Shown here one piece after another: positions 1-7,048 of a stretch of 10,376 nucleotides of DNA. Source of the stretch: an uncultured Porphyromonas sp. (lineage in GTDB: Bacteria > Bacteroidota > Bacteroidia > Bacteroidales > Porphyromonadaceae); assembly GCA_900548415.1 (NCBI GenBank), contig URKO01000019.1, positions 1-10,376 on the forward strand, read 5' to 3'. Every line of letters begins with the position of its first letter. Position 1 is the stretch's first letter. Made by a program: the position numbers and the translations under genes. The notes beneath the pieces are model-generated. The model had not been told where the DNA came from and made no database searches. It worked only from the letters and a program-made list of their open reading frames with translations.

Positions 1-50
1 GGCGACCACCGAGATCTACACTCTTTCCCTACACGACGCTCTTCCGATCT
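1..50 (+). other. Illumina P5/TruSeq universal adapter remnant (artefact)
   Basis: These 50 bases match, by my reading base for base, the last 50 bases of the 58-base Illumina TruSeq universal adapter, from GGCGACCACCGAGATCTACA to its end CGCTCTTCCGATCT. This is library adapter left on the end of an assembled contig, not genomic DNA. Genomic sequence starts at about base 51. Nothing should be inferred from this stretch about promoters or upstream genes. Confidence 0.98.
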
Positions 51-162
51 CGTAAGCAATGGATAGTGTGGGGTACAAATGTACGCTTTTTGGCAAACTG
101 AAGTACTAGCGTGTGGATCGACGGATGCGGTCGCTTGAGGGTAAGTTTGTATCTTTGTCCCT
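51..162. other. Partial upstream region of the U32 gene
   Basis: This short genomic stretch lies between the adapter and the first gene. I find no coding region in it. The clear signal is a Bacteroidota-type -7 element at 150-157. The inverted motif GTAC-AAAT-GTAC at 74-85 is too short to interpret. The true upstream neighbour is lost because the contig ends here. Confidence 0.6.
150..157 (+). promoter_or_regulatory. Candidate -7 promoter element TATCTTTG
   Basis: The sequence is a perfect match to the Bacteroidota sigma-70-type -7 consensus TAnnTTTG. No good TTTG-like -33 element sits about 19-21 bases upstream, so this is a half-match. The ATG at 163 is only 5 bases after the element. In this phylum transcription usually starts a few bases past the -7 box, so the mRNA would have almost no leader, or translation may start further downstream. 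Confidence 0.45.
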
Positions 163-1503
163 ATGAATGAACGTGCAGAGAGAATAGAGACGACCGACTC
201 GATCATAAAGCGTGAGTTGGTGACGCTCCCCGAGGAGCTGCGTGACCCTAGCCGCTATGAGGTGATGGCTCCTGTGGGGTCGTATGAGAGCTTGAGTGCT
301 GCGATACGTGCTGGAGCGAATAGCATATACTTTGGCATTGAGGCGCTCAACATGCGGGCTAAGTCTGCCTACAACTTTACGACAGATGACCTCTACCGTA
401 TCGTGGAGACCTGCCGGAGGAGTGGCGTGAAGAGCTACCTGACGGTCAATACGATCATCTACGATGAGGACCTGACACTGCTTCGCGAGATCCTCTACCA
501 TGCGCAGCAGGCACAGGTTACGGCGGTGATCGCTGCCGATGTGGCGACCCTGATGGAGGCGCATCGTCTGGGGCTGGAGGTGCATCTCTCTACACAGCTT
601 AACATTAGCAACTGGGAGGCTTTGCGCTTCTACGCACAGTTTGCCGATGTGGTGGTCTTGGCTCGTGAGCTGAATCTAGATCAGGTGGCAGAGATCAGAC
701 GTAAGATAGCGGAGGAGCATATCGTCGGGCCGTCGGGACGGCTGGTGGAGATAGAGATGTTTGCCCACGGGGCGCTCTGCATGGCGGTCTCGGGCAAGTG
801 CTATCTGAGTCTGCACCATCAAGATACGAGTGCCAATCGGGGTAGCTGTGCACAGATCTGTCGCCGTGGCTACCGCGTCTACGATGATCGTCAGGGGGTC
901 GAGCTAGAGGTGACGCACCCGAACATTATGTCGCCTAAGGATCTGAAGACGATCCACTTCATCAATAAGATGATGCTGGCGGGTGTCACGGTCTTTAAGA
1001 TAGAGGGTCGTGCCCGTGGCCCGGAGTATGTCTCTACGGTGGTGCAGTGCTACCGCGAGGCTATCGATGCTGTCTGTGCGGGCACTTACGATGAGGCTCG
1101 GATAGCGCAGTGGGATGAGCGACTACGGGAGGTTTTCAATAGAGGCTTTTGGGACGGTTACTATCTCGGACAGCGGCTGGGCGAGTGGACACCTTTTGCT
1201 GGCTCTAGTGCTGTGCGTGAGAAGGAGTACGTGGCTCACATTGTTAAGTACTTTAGCAAGATAGGAGTCGCCGAGATAGAGGTGGAGAGTGGCGAGCTGG
1301 CACTGGACGATCGCATCCTGATCATCGGGCCGACGACGGGCGTGGTCGATATGACGCTCTCGGAGATGCGCTACGAGCTGAAGCCGGTCTCTCGTGCTAC
1401 TAAGGGGCAACGCATCTCCATTCCTGTACCCCGTAAGGTGCGGGCGAATGACCGGCTCTACCTCTTTAGAGAGCGTGCGGAGGTACAGCACTTCAAGGGG
1501 TAG
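163..1503 (+). CDS. Peptidase U32 family protein (RlhA/TrhP/YhbU-like)
   Basis: This 446-residue protein belongs to the U32 family. Members were first described as collagenase-type peptidases (PrtC of Porphyromonas gingivalis), but several, such as RlhA and TrhP of E. coli, are needed for hydroxylation of 23S rRNA or tRNA. The U32 signature is complete at residues 198-216: E198-x-F200-x2-G203-A-L-C206-x4-G211-x-C213-x-L-S216. Two more cysteines follow at 229 and 233 in GSCAQICRRGY. In the relatives UbiU and UbiV, cysteines in this part of the fold hold a [4Fe-4S] cluster, so the same is plausible here. The core opens with YEVMAPVGSYESL at about residue 32, so residues 1-31 are an N-terminal extension. 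M35 is a possible alternative start, but it would cut into the first strand of the fold. The substrate cannot be read from the sequence. No signal peptide is seen, so it is probably cytosolic. Confidence 0.9.
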   Translation: MNERAERIETTDSIIKRELVTLPEELRDPSRYEVMAPVGSYESLSAAIRAGANSIYFGIEALNMRAKSAYNFTTDDLYRIVETCRRSGVKSYLTVNTIIYDEDLTLLREILYHAQQAQVTAVIAADVATLMEAHRLGLEVHLSTQLNISNWEALRFYAQFADVVVLARELNLDQVAEIRRKIAEEHIVGPSGRLVEIEMFAHGALCMAVSGKCYLSLHHQDTSANRGSCAQICRRGYRVYDDRQGVELEVTHPNIMSPKDLKTIHFINKMMLAGVTVFKIEGRARGPEYVSTVVQCYREAIDAVCAGTYDEARIAQWDERLREVFNRGFWDGYYLGQRLGEWTPFAGSSAVREKEYVAHIVKYFSKIGVAEIEVESGELALDDRILIIGPTTGVVDMTLSEMRYELKPVSRATKGQRISIPVPRKVRANDRLYLFRERAEVQHFKG

Positions 1504-1552
1504 GGAATAAAACTAGGAATAACCATTTTCACTAAAGAAACAACTATATCAG

Positions 1553-1999
1553 ATGAAACAACCAATCAAATATCAGTATGGTCTCACGCTCAAGGTGCGA
1601 GACTACGAGTGCGACCTCCAGGGCGTGGTCAACAATAGCAACTATCAGTGCTACATGGAGCACACCCGCCACGAGTTTTGGCTGGCACTAGGCGATAGCT
1701 TTGCTGAGATGCACGATTTGGGCCTTGATCTCTTCGTTTACAAGGTCTCTATAACCTATCATCGCTCGTTGCGGAGTGGCGATACCTTTCACACGGCACT
1801 GCGTGCCAGACGTGAGGGAGTAAAGCTCATCTTCGACCAGGTCATCGTACGTAGTGACGGCGTGAAGTGCGCCTCGGGTGTGGTCGAGGCGGTCGCAGTG
1901 CAGAACGGACGGACAACTCGTGGAGAGTGTTTTGAAGGTATCATGGCTCGTGCTGAAGCTTACAGCGAGAGTCATCCGTATGACTTAACGATCCTCTAG
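1553..1999 (+). CDS. Hotdog-fold acyl-CoA thioesterase, YbgC/4HBT-like
   Basis: The protein has 148 residues, the usual size for a single 4-hydroxybenzoyl-CoA thioesterase (4HBT) domain. The N-terminal motif is characteristic: D21-L-Q-G24-V-V-N-N-S-N-Y31 followed by the helix YMEHTRHEF with E36 and R39. D21 aligns with the catalytic aspartate of the YbgC/4HBT subgroup. The central strand SITYHRSLRSGDTFHTALR also fits the fold. The expected reaction is hydrolysis of an acyl-CoA or acyl-ACP thioester in the cytosol; chain length and carrier cannot be told. The start has no visible Shine-Dalgarno sequence, which is normal for the phylum. It lies 49 bases after the U32 gene and 2 bases before the phospholipase D gene, so it is probably co-transcribed with the latter. 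That pairing suggests a link to lipid turnover, but this is inference. Confidence 0.88.
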   Translation: MKQPIKYQYGLTLKVRDYECDLQGVVNNSNYQCYMEHTRHEFWLALGDSFAEMHDLGLDLFVYKVSITYHRSLRSGDTFHTALRARREGVKLIFDQVIVRSDGVKCASGVVEAVAVQNGRTTRGECFEGIMARAEAYSESHPYDLTIL

Positions 2000-2001
2000 C
2001 G

Positions 2002-3408
2002 ATGGCTGAGCTCCTCTTCCTCCTTTACCTGCTCTCTGTCATTGGGGGCATTGTGATCGTGCTAGGGGAGGAGCGCAGTGCGGTCTCTTCGATCCCGTGG
2101 TTACTGGTCGTCATCTTTCTACCAGTCGTGGGACTCCTGCTCTACATCATCTTCGGCTACTCGCTACGACGCAAGCAGCTGATCGATGTGGAGGTGAGAC
2201 GGTCGCTCTCGGATGCTCCTGTAGAGACTAAGTCGCTGCCTAGCACGGAGGTCGAGGAGGTCGCCGATCGTAAGCTCGCATCGCTATCCGCTCTCATCGA
2301 GCGACTGACCGATACGCCCCTGACCACGACTAATGAGCTGACGCACTACGACGATAGTCGCGAGTGGCTCGCGGCTTGTCGGGAAGCTATCGCACAGGCG
2401 CAGCACTATGTCTACATCGAGCTGTACCGCATCGAGGAGGGCTTGTGGCTGGACGCTTTGCTAGATCTACTCGCAGAGCGCATTCAGGAGGGGGTAGCTC
2501 TCTACTGGCTCTACGATGACGTGGGGTCGCGAAGCTTGAGTCGACGCTATCGCAAGCGGATGGAGCAGTTGGGCGGAGAGGTCGCTGCCTTTCTCCCCGT
2601 ACGCTTTCGGCTGCTTACGAGCCGCGTGAACTATCGAAACCATCGTAACCTCGTGGTGGTGGATGGTGCCGTAGGCTTTACAGGGGGCAACGTCCTACTC
2701 TCGGAGCTGCAGCATTTGCCTCAAGGGGCGCAACCACTGGCGACGACTCATCTGCGTATGACAGGTGCCGTGGTACGTCAACTGGAGTACAGCTTTGCGC
2801 TAGACTGGTATGTGGCGACGCAGCAATTGCTCTCGCCACAGCAGAGCTCCTCTACAGTGGTCACGGCCGAGCCGATCAAGATGCAGATCTTCCCGACGCA
2901 CCCTACGGACGAATTCCCCTCGCTAGAAATGATCTTCACGCATGCCTTCCTGCAGGCGCGTCAGTCGCTCTACATCGAGTCGCCTGTCTTGATCCCCACC
3001 TCTAGCATACAGCAGGCGCTCATCTCTACGGCGCTCTCAGGGGTGCAGGTACGGGTGATCCTACCTCGCCGTGGTCGTAGCTGGCTGGCTCCTAAGGCTT
3101 CGCACGCCTTCTTTACCGACTTGCTGCGGGCTGGCGTGGAGATTTACTATTATGACGGCCTACGTGAGGCTACTTATGCAGTGGTCGATAAGGAGCGCGT
3201 GGTGACGGGAACACCCTACCTAGACTTCAGAAGCTTTGAGTACAACTTCGATCTGACCACCATTGCCTACTCGTCGGCGGTCGCACGGCAGTTTGTCGAT
3301 AGCTTTGAGACAACACTCTCTCTGTGTCGTAGGGTAGTCCCACGACGCAATAGGTTGTGGAGACGTATCACTCATGGTGTGATGCGTCTGCTGACACCTC
3401 TGATATGA
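2002..3408 (+). CDS. Cardiolipin synthase-like phospholipase D protein with degenerate HKD motifs
   Basis: The 468-residue protein has the architecture of bacterial cardiolipin synthases: two N-terminal membrane segments (about residues 3-21 and 31-52, then basic FGYSLRRKQL) and two phospholipase D halves. Active enzymes carry H-x-K-x4-D in each half. Here the first motif is H214-R-N216-LVVV-D221, with the lysine replaced by asparagine. The second, placed by the following VVD and by TPYLDFRSFEYNFD, reads E389-A-T391-YAVV-D396, so both histidine and lysine are missing. I read the codons directly (CAT CGT AAC and GAG GCT ACT). The frame is otherwise open and full length, so this is not decay by frameshift. 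Cls enzymes join two phosphatidylglycerols at the inner membrane; this copy may be inactive, altered in chemistry, or a structural partner. It starts 2 bases after the thioesterase gene. The family call is firm; cardiolipin synthesis is doubtful. Confidence 0.87.
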   Translation: MAELLFLLYLLSVIGGIVIVLGEERSAVSSIPWLLVVIFLPVVGLLLYIIFGYSLRRKQLIDVEVRRSLSDAPVETKSLPSTEVEEVADRKLASLSALIERLTDTPLTTTNELTHYDDSREWLAACREAIAQAQHYVYIELYRIEEGLWLDALLDLLAERIQEGVALYWLYDDVGSRSLSRRYRKRMEQLGGEVAAFLPVRFRLLTSRVNYRNHRNLVVVDGAVGFTGGNVLLSELQHLPQGAQPLATTHLRMTGAVVRQLEYSFALDWYVATQQLLSPQQSSSTVVTAEPIKMQIFPTHPTDEFPSLEMIFTHAFLQARQSLYIESPVLIPTSSIQQALISTALSGVQVRVILPRRGRSWLAPKASHAFFTDLLRAGVEIYYYDGLREATYAVVDKERVVTGTPYLDFRSFEYNFDLTTIAYSSAVARQFVDSFETTLSLCRRVVPRRNRLWRRITHGVMRLLTPLI

Positions 3409-3412
3409 GAGG

Positions 3413-3461
3413 CTCTTATCGCTTGTTTAAGAGTTCGTGTAGTGGCGGTAAAACGCTACTA
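3413..3461. terminator. Two hairpins between convergent genes, possible weak terminator
   Basis: Two inverted repeats fill the gap between the convergent PLD and HU/SPOR genes. The first pairs CTCTTA (3413-3418) with TAAGAG (3428-3433). The second pairs TAGTGGCG (3440-3447) with CGCTACTA (3454-3461) around a 6-base loop, with one G-U pair in its + strand form, and overlaps the stop codon of the HU/SPOR gene. Position favours a two-way terminator. Neither strand has a clear T-run after the stems, so an efficient intrinsic terminator is not proven. Confidence 0.35.
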
Positions 3462-4481
3462 AAGTGCGTAGATCCACGCTCCAGCGAAGCTGTCGGATAG
3501 CGCGGAGACGGAGCGACGTAGCTCGCCTGCACGCTCTTCAGAGGAACTGATGCCTGCGATGACGAGACAGCGAGAGGACTCCTGGATGATCTGTAGGGAG
3601 ATCCCTTCGGCCTGAGTCTGGTCTGTTGCTGCCTCTTCGATGAATTGCTCTGCACGCTTGGGCCCCTTGAAAACCCCAACGACGACAGCGTGGCTTCCTT
3701 GCTGTAAAGCCTCGTCGTGCGTGATAACTAGAGACGAGGATGTGGCATGCTCAGGAGTCGTAGAGACGATCTCTTCCTGTGTTTCAGCTTTTGGAGCTAG
3801 AGCTATGCTGGGCTTGGCTTGCTTTTGCTCTGGCGTCACCACGCTTGCCTCGTCGAGCCAGCCGTAGGGGACGAAGCCCGCACTGTAACGATCAGGGTTA
3901 CTGTCAGAGCTGATGGGTAGTAAGCAGAGGAAGCAGATAGCTCCAGCTGCAGCCCAATTAGCCGCAGTCCGATTGATACGTATCGTCCAATACTTCCGAT
4001 CACTCTTCGTCTCACTGGCAGGCTCCGTAGCGACATGATCGACTGGTGCGACGGCTGGGAGCAAGCAGCTCTGAGGGTAGAGCCCGTAAGAGTGTATCGA
4101 TCTCAGCCCTTGTCGCTCCTGTACGGGAGTAAAGAGTAGCTCGCCGCTCTCCTGCAGCGTGAGGATGCCGAGGTTGGAGCCGATGGTCAGGGAGCCAGAC
4201 TGATATAGCTGGTGCCTGATCACGGTCACGTCGGAGTCTACCACTAGGCGCGCTCTGCGTACAGATAGCCCTAGGGTGCGTGCGTAGCAACTGTCTAGGA
4301 TGCCGTCACGATCTACTAGAGAGGCGTTGAATGAGATGCGCTGCCCTGCTGGCGTGATGACATTGAGATCCTTGTCATAGAGTGGAGGCGTTTGCTCCAC
4401 GATGAAGGCTCCTATCGTAGGGAGTACGACGCAGTCGTGCAGTAGTAGAGCTTGCTCTAAGATATCTCCGATGCGATACAT
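3459..4481 (-). CDS. HU-CCDC81 and SPOR domain membrane protein
   Basis: The 340-residue protein has three parts. Residues 1-120 look like the HU-related (CCDC81-type) domain pair found in Bacteroidota, with the opening GDILEQALLLHDCVVLPTIG, the segment ISFNASLVDRDGIL and the strands SLTIGSNLGILTLQESGELLF. Residues about 174-191 (NWAAAGAICFLCLLPISS) form one membrane segment, followed by a flexible Glu/Thr/Ser/Pro-containing linker. Residues about 262-340 (GSHAVVVGVFKGPKRAEQF to the C-terminus) resemble a SPOR domain. SPOR domains in other bacteria bind peptidoglycan lacking stem peptides, typically at division sites. The order suggests a cytoplasmic HU-like domain and a periplasmic SPOR domain, possibly tying nucleoid or other cytoplasmic components to the cell wall; that role is inference. 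The gene has its own candidate promoter and two small palindromes upstream. It lies downstream of rho on the same strand, separated by 196 bases. Confidence 0.82.
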   Translation of the reverse strand: MYRIGDILEQALLLHDCVVLPTIGAFIVEQTPPLYDKDLNVITPAGQRISFNASLVDRDGILDSCYARTLGLSVRRARLVVDSDVTVIRHQLYQSGSLTIGSNLGILTLQESGELLFTPVQERQGLRSIHSYGLYPQSCLLPAVAPVDHVATEPASETKSDRKYWTIRINRTAANWAAAGAICFLCLLPISSDSNPDRYSAGFVPYGWLDEASVVTPEQKQAKPSIALAPKAETQEEIVSTTPEHATSSSLVITHDEALQQGSHAVVVGVFKGPKRAEQFIEEAATDQTQAEGISLQIIQESSRCLVIAGISSSEERAGELRRSVSALSDSFAGAWIYAL

Positions 4482-4677
4482 TGAGATGTACAGGCTAAGA
4501 GTGGATGATTACGAGTCGAGAGAGGCTACATGTGTAGCACCCTTGAGAAGGGGAGGTAGAAGACTCCCGCTCCTCACCACAAAGTTAAGCAATCTCCACG
4601 AACTGGAGCATGTGGTGCGGAGCGGAAGTGGGGGGTAGTTGTCGTTAACTCTTTGGCGGCTAGTGACTCATCGAGGC
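4482..4677. other. Intergenic region between rho and the HU/SPOR gene
   Basis: No coding region is supported in these 196 bases. On the - strand they hold a second copy of the rho 3' end, a -7 promoter match at 4580-4587, and three short inverted repeats: CTCCA-N5-TGGAG at 4594-4608 (just upstream of the -7 box), CCCTT-N3-AAGGG at 4540-4552 and GCTACA-TG-TGTAGC at 4525-4538. No hairpin followed by a T-run marks an intrinsic terminator for rho. Confidence 0.5.
4580..4587 (-). promoter_or_regulatory. Candidate -7 promoter element for the HU/SPOR gene (TAACTTTG)
   Basis: Read on the - strand the sequence is TAACTTTG, a perfect match to TAnnTTTG. It lies about 100 bases upstream of the ATG at 4481, giving a leader of roughly 90-95 bases. 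No convincing TTTG -33 element is present. The inverted repeat CTCCA-N5-TGGAG occupies the spacer region and could be an operator, though it is short. Confidence 0.45.
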
Positions 4678-4695
4678 CTAGTCGTTCATCGAGGC
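4660..4695 (-). repeat. 18-bp tandem duplication spanning the rho stop codon
   Basis: On the - strand the last 18 bases of rho (4695-4678, codons Ala-Ser-Met-Asn-Asp-stop) are followed at once by a near copy (4677-4660) that would read Ala-Ser-Met-Ser-His-stop. The copies agree at 15 of 18 positions; the three differences are consecutive, ACG against GTC. This looks like a small slippage duplication at the gene end, with the inner stop now used. Confidence 0.75.
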
Positions 4696-6576
4696 GAGAA
4701 ACTCTAGGTTGGTCTCCGTCAGCTCGATGCGCTGCTTGAGGAACTCCATCGCCTCTACCGTATTCATGTCCGATAGATGGTTGCGTAGGATCCACATGCG
4801 CTGTAGCGTCGTCGAGTCTAGTAGGAGGTCATCACGACGGGTGCTACTAGCGAGGATGTCGATAGCGGGGAAGATGCGCTTGTTGGACAGGCGACGATCA
4901 AGCTGTAGCTCCATATTGCCAGCACCCTTGAACTCCTCAAAGATGACGTCATCCATCTTAGAGCCCGTCTCGGTCAGAGCCGTCGCTAAGATGGTGAGAC
5001 TACCGCCGTGCTCAATGTTGCGCGCAGCTCCGAAGAATCGCTTCGGCTTTTGCAGCGCATTCGCCTCGATACCTCCTGAGAGGATCTTGCCCGAGGTAGG
5101 CTGTACCGTATTGTAAGCACGTGCGAGGCGTGTGATCGAGTCTAGCATGATGAGTACATCGTGACCACTCTCGACCATACTCTTAGCCTTGGCGAGTACC
5201 AGCTCAGCGAGCTTCACGTGGTGGTCGGCAGGCTCATCAAAGGTCGAGGCAACCACCTCAGCATTGACATTGCGCGCCATATCAGTCACCTCCTCAGGGC
5301 GCTCGTCGATCAAGAGGATAATCATGTAGACCTCAGGATGATTGGCAGAGATCGCATTGGCAATGTCCTTGAGTAGCATCGTCTTACCGGTCTTAGGCTG
5401 AGCGACGATGAGTCCACGCTGTCCCTTGCCGATGGGGGTGACCAGATCCACGATGCGCATGGCGGTCTTGTCGTAAACAGCAGCAATGCCCTGCGACTCT
5501 AGCTTAAACTTGTCCTCTGGGAAGAGAGGCGTCAGCATGTCAAAGGAGACCCGATCCAGATTGTCCTTGGGGTGGCGACCATTGACGAGTAGGATGTTCT
5601 GTAGTAGGAAGTACTTTTCGCTACCCTTCGGTGGACGTATGCTACCCTCGACGACATCACCCGTCTTGAGGTGCCACTTCTTGATGATGTCTATAGGGAC
5701 GTAGATGTCGTCAGGTGAGGGGAAGTAGTTGTAGTCTGAGCTACGGAGGAAGCCGTATCCCTCTTGCGACACCTCTAGCAGTCCGCTAGCGGTCAGGATA
5801 TTGGAGAAGTCGTATGAAGTTTCTTCCTCCTCGACCTCTTTGCTCTTGTTGTGTTGCTGCTTACCCTTTTGTGCTGGCTCGTCAGAGTCAGCCTCAGCCT
5901 CTTTGTGACCCCTGTGATCATTGTGGGACTCGCCCAGCACCTCGCCCAGTAGTGAGTCTGCGTCGGGATGGGTAAAGACCATAGGCGTCTCCTCCTGCTG
6001 CTCCTCCTCTGCGTCTTGCTTAGCTTGAGGACGCTTGTCTGAGGGGCGCTTCTCCTCCTTGCTCTCCTTGTTTTCCTTATCAGATTGGTTCGTCTGCTCC
6101 TGACGCTTGTTATTGCGGTTGTTGCGCTCCTTATTATTGCGCTGGTTGTTGTTGCGCTTTGCGCCCTTCTCCTCAGACTGTGTAGCGGCAGCCTCCTCGA
6201 CGATAGCGATAGCCTCTTGGCGATCTATCTCAGAGGGCTGGTTGGCGGCGTCTGCCTTGTCCGTCTTAGCGGTGCGCTTGTTCTGTCGAGAGTTTGACTT
6301 GTTCTTTTGCTCAGGCTTGTTGCTCTCGTCTTTAGCGTCCTTTTTCTCCTCTTTATTGGCTTTGTTATTGCGGGAGTTGCTCTGTCGCTCTTTGCGCTTG
6401 TTGCTCTGCTGCTGCTCGACCGTCTGGGTAGCTACAGCCTCTGCCTGAGCGTCTAGAATTTGGTAGATGACCTCTTTCTTTTCGGAGGCCATCTTGGTAA
6501 TCTCTAGTTGGGAGGCAACCTCTTTGAGTTGCTCCTCCGTCATACCATTGAGATCTACGATGGTGTACTTCTGCAT
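4678..6576 (-). CDS. rho: Transcription termination factor Rho
   Basis: This 632-residue protein is Rho, the hexameric RNA helicase that ends transcription and releases RNA polymerase. Residues 1-46 form the Rho N-terminal helical domain. Residues about 47-250 are a highly charged, Asn/Lys/Arg/Gln/Glu-rich, probably disordered insertion absent from the 419-residue E. coli protein but common in Bacteroidota. Residues about 258-340 are the cold-shock-like RNA-binding domain ([21 protein letters not shown]). The ATPase core follows: Walker A G388[11 protein letters not shown]399, Walker B DVLIMLD at 473-479, Q-loop [18 protein letters not shown] at 499-516 and R-loop [17 protein letters not shown] at 551-567. 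All key motifs are intact. The start gives the canonical N-terminus [19 protein letters not shown] and lacks a Shine-Dalgarno sequence. In Bacteroides thetaiotaomicron the equivalent disordered region drives phase separation of Rho, so the same may hold here. A candidate promoter 379 bases upstream implies a long leader. Confidence 0.98.
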   Translation of the reverse strand: MQKYTIVDLNGMTEEQLKEVASQLEITKMASEKKEVIYQILDAQAEAVATQTVEQQQSNKRKERQSNSRNNKANKEEKKDAKDESNKPEQKNKSNSRQNKRTAKTDKADAANQPSEIDRQEAIAIVEEAAATQSEEKGAKRNNNQRNNKERNNRNNKRQEQTNQSDKENKESKEEKRPSDKRPQAKQDAEEEQQEETPMVFTHPDADSLLGEVLGESHNDHRGHKEAEADSDEPAQKGKQQHNKSKEVEEEETSYDFSNILTASGLLEVSQEGYGFLRSSDYNYFPSPDDIYVPIDIIKKWHLKTGDVVEGSIRPPKGSEKYFLLQNILLVNGRHPKDNLDRVSFDMLTPLFPEDKFKLESQGIAAVYDKTAMRIVDLVTPIGKGQRGLIVAQPKTGKTMLLKDIANAISANHPEVYMIILLIDERPEEVTDMARNVNAEVVASTFDEPADHHVKLAELVLAKAKSMVESGHDVLIMLDSITRLARAYNTVQPTSGKILSGGIEANALQKPKRFFGAARNIEHGGSLTILATALTETGSKMDDVIFEEFKGAGNMELQLDRRLSNKRIFPAIDILASSTRRDDLLLDSTTLQRMWILRNHLSDMNTVEAMEFLKQRIELTETNLEFLASMND

Positions 6577-7048
6577 GATGTACTGATGTTATGCTGGATA
6601 AATGCACCTTACGACTTGTTGCAAAGGGCTACCATGCTGAGCTTTGGAAAAGCTATAAGCGAAATGATAGAGGCAACGAAATCAACGATCTAGCAGGTGC
6701 TGTGGCGAGACGGCAGGCTAGCACGATGGTCGACCTAAGTAAGGTGTGTAATGTGTGAATAGGCTGAGTGATGGGTCAGTCCTGTGTGATATGGGACGCT
6801 CTGCTCGGTCGTTATTATCTAGGTCGATGCAGAGCCAGAGCTACCTCCGTAGCAGATCCTAAGCCTCTCCATACAAGCTGTATCGTATCGTGCAACTCTA
6901 ATATCTGTACAGCCTAGGAGTGCGTCGATCTAGTGACTCATCCACTTCTAGAGGCAAAGGTACGAAAAAGTGTTCAGATGGAGCATCCCCCGCCTCTGTC
7001 TTCTAATCTCTAATCCCTCCTCCCATAAAAACATTGTTGTCCGGTAAG
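6577..7048. other. Non-coding region upstream of rho, including a candidate long leader
   Basis: I find no convincing gene in these 472 bases on either strand, and no tRNA-like cloverleaf. On the - strand a -7 match at 6955-6962 would start a transcript near 6948 that runs about 370 bases into rho. That leader contains a 7-bp inverted repeat GCTCTGC/GCAGAGC (6798-6804 and 6829-6835, 24-base loop), AGCTTT/AAAGCT (6640-6645 and 6649-6654) and the palindrome CTGTACAG (6905-6912). It also contains a 17-codon mini-ORF (6872 to 6819, MERLRICYGGSSGSAST) with no ribosome-binding site, which I do not call as a gene. Bases 6963-7048 show nothing notable beyond a short direct repeat CTAATC. Confidence 0.5.
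6955..6962 (-). promoter_or_regulatory. Candidate -7 promoter element upstream of rho (TACCTTTG)
   Basis: Read on the - strand this is TACCTTTG, a perfect TAnnTTTG match. No TTTG-like -33 element is visible at the usual spacing, so support is partial. I see no better match closer to rho, which makes this the leading promoter candidate and implies a leader of about 370 bases. Confidence 0.45.

Noticed and set aside
3640..3867. A Cys/Ser-rich reading frame on the + strand opposite the HU/SPOR gene
   Set aside because: It lies wholly inside the SPOR/linker coding region on the other strand and has no domain-like pattern.
6085..6448. Hydrophobic Leu/Ala-rich reading frames on the + strand opposite rho, which look like membrane peptides
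   Set aside because: They are the antisense of the Asn/Lys/Arg/Gln/Glu-rich part of Rho; such codons read as Leu, Val, Ala and Ser on the other strand.
6819..6872. A 17-codon mini-ORF in the rho leader as a leader peptide gene
   Set aside because: It has no ribosome-binding site, no telling codon run and no terminator or antiterminator pair that I can recognise; an ORF of this size is expected by chance.
4660..6942. The 13-mer CTAGTGACTCATC present on both sides of rho (4660-4672 and 6930-6942), as possible insertion or recombination repeats
   Set aside because: In a window this size about one chance 13-base match is expected, and rho is a native core gene with no sign of transfer.
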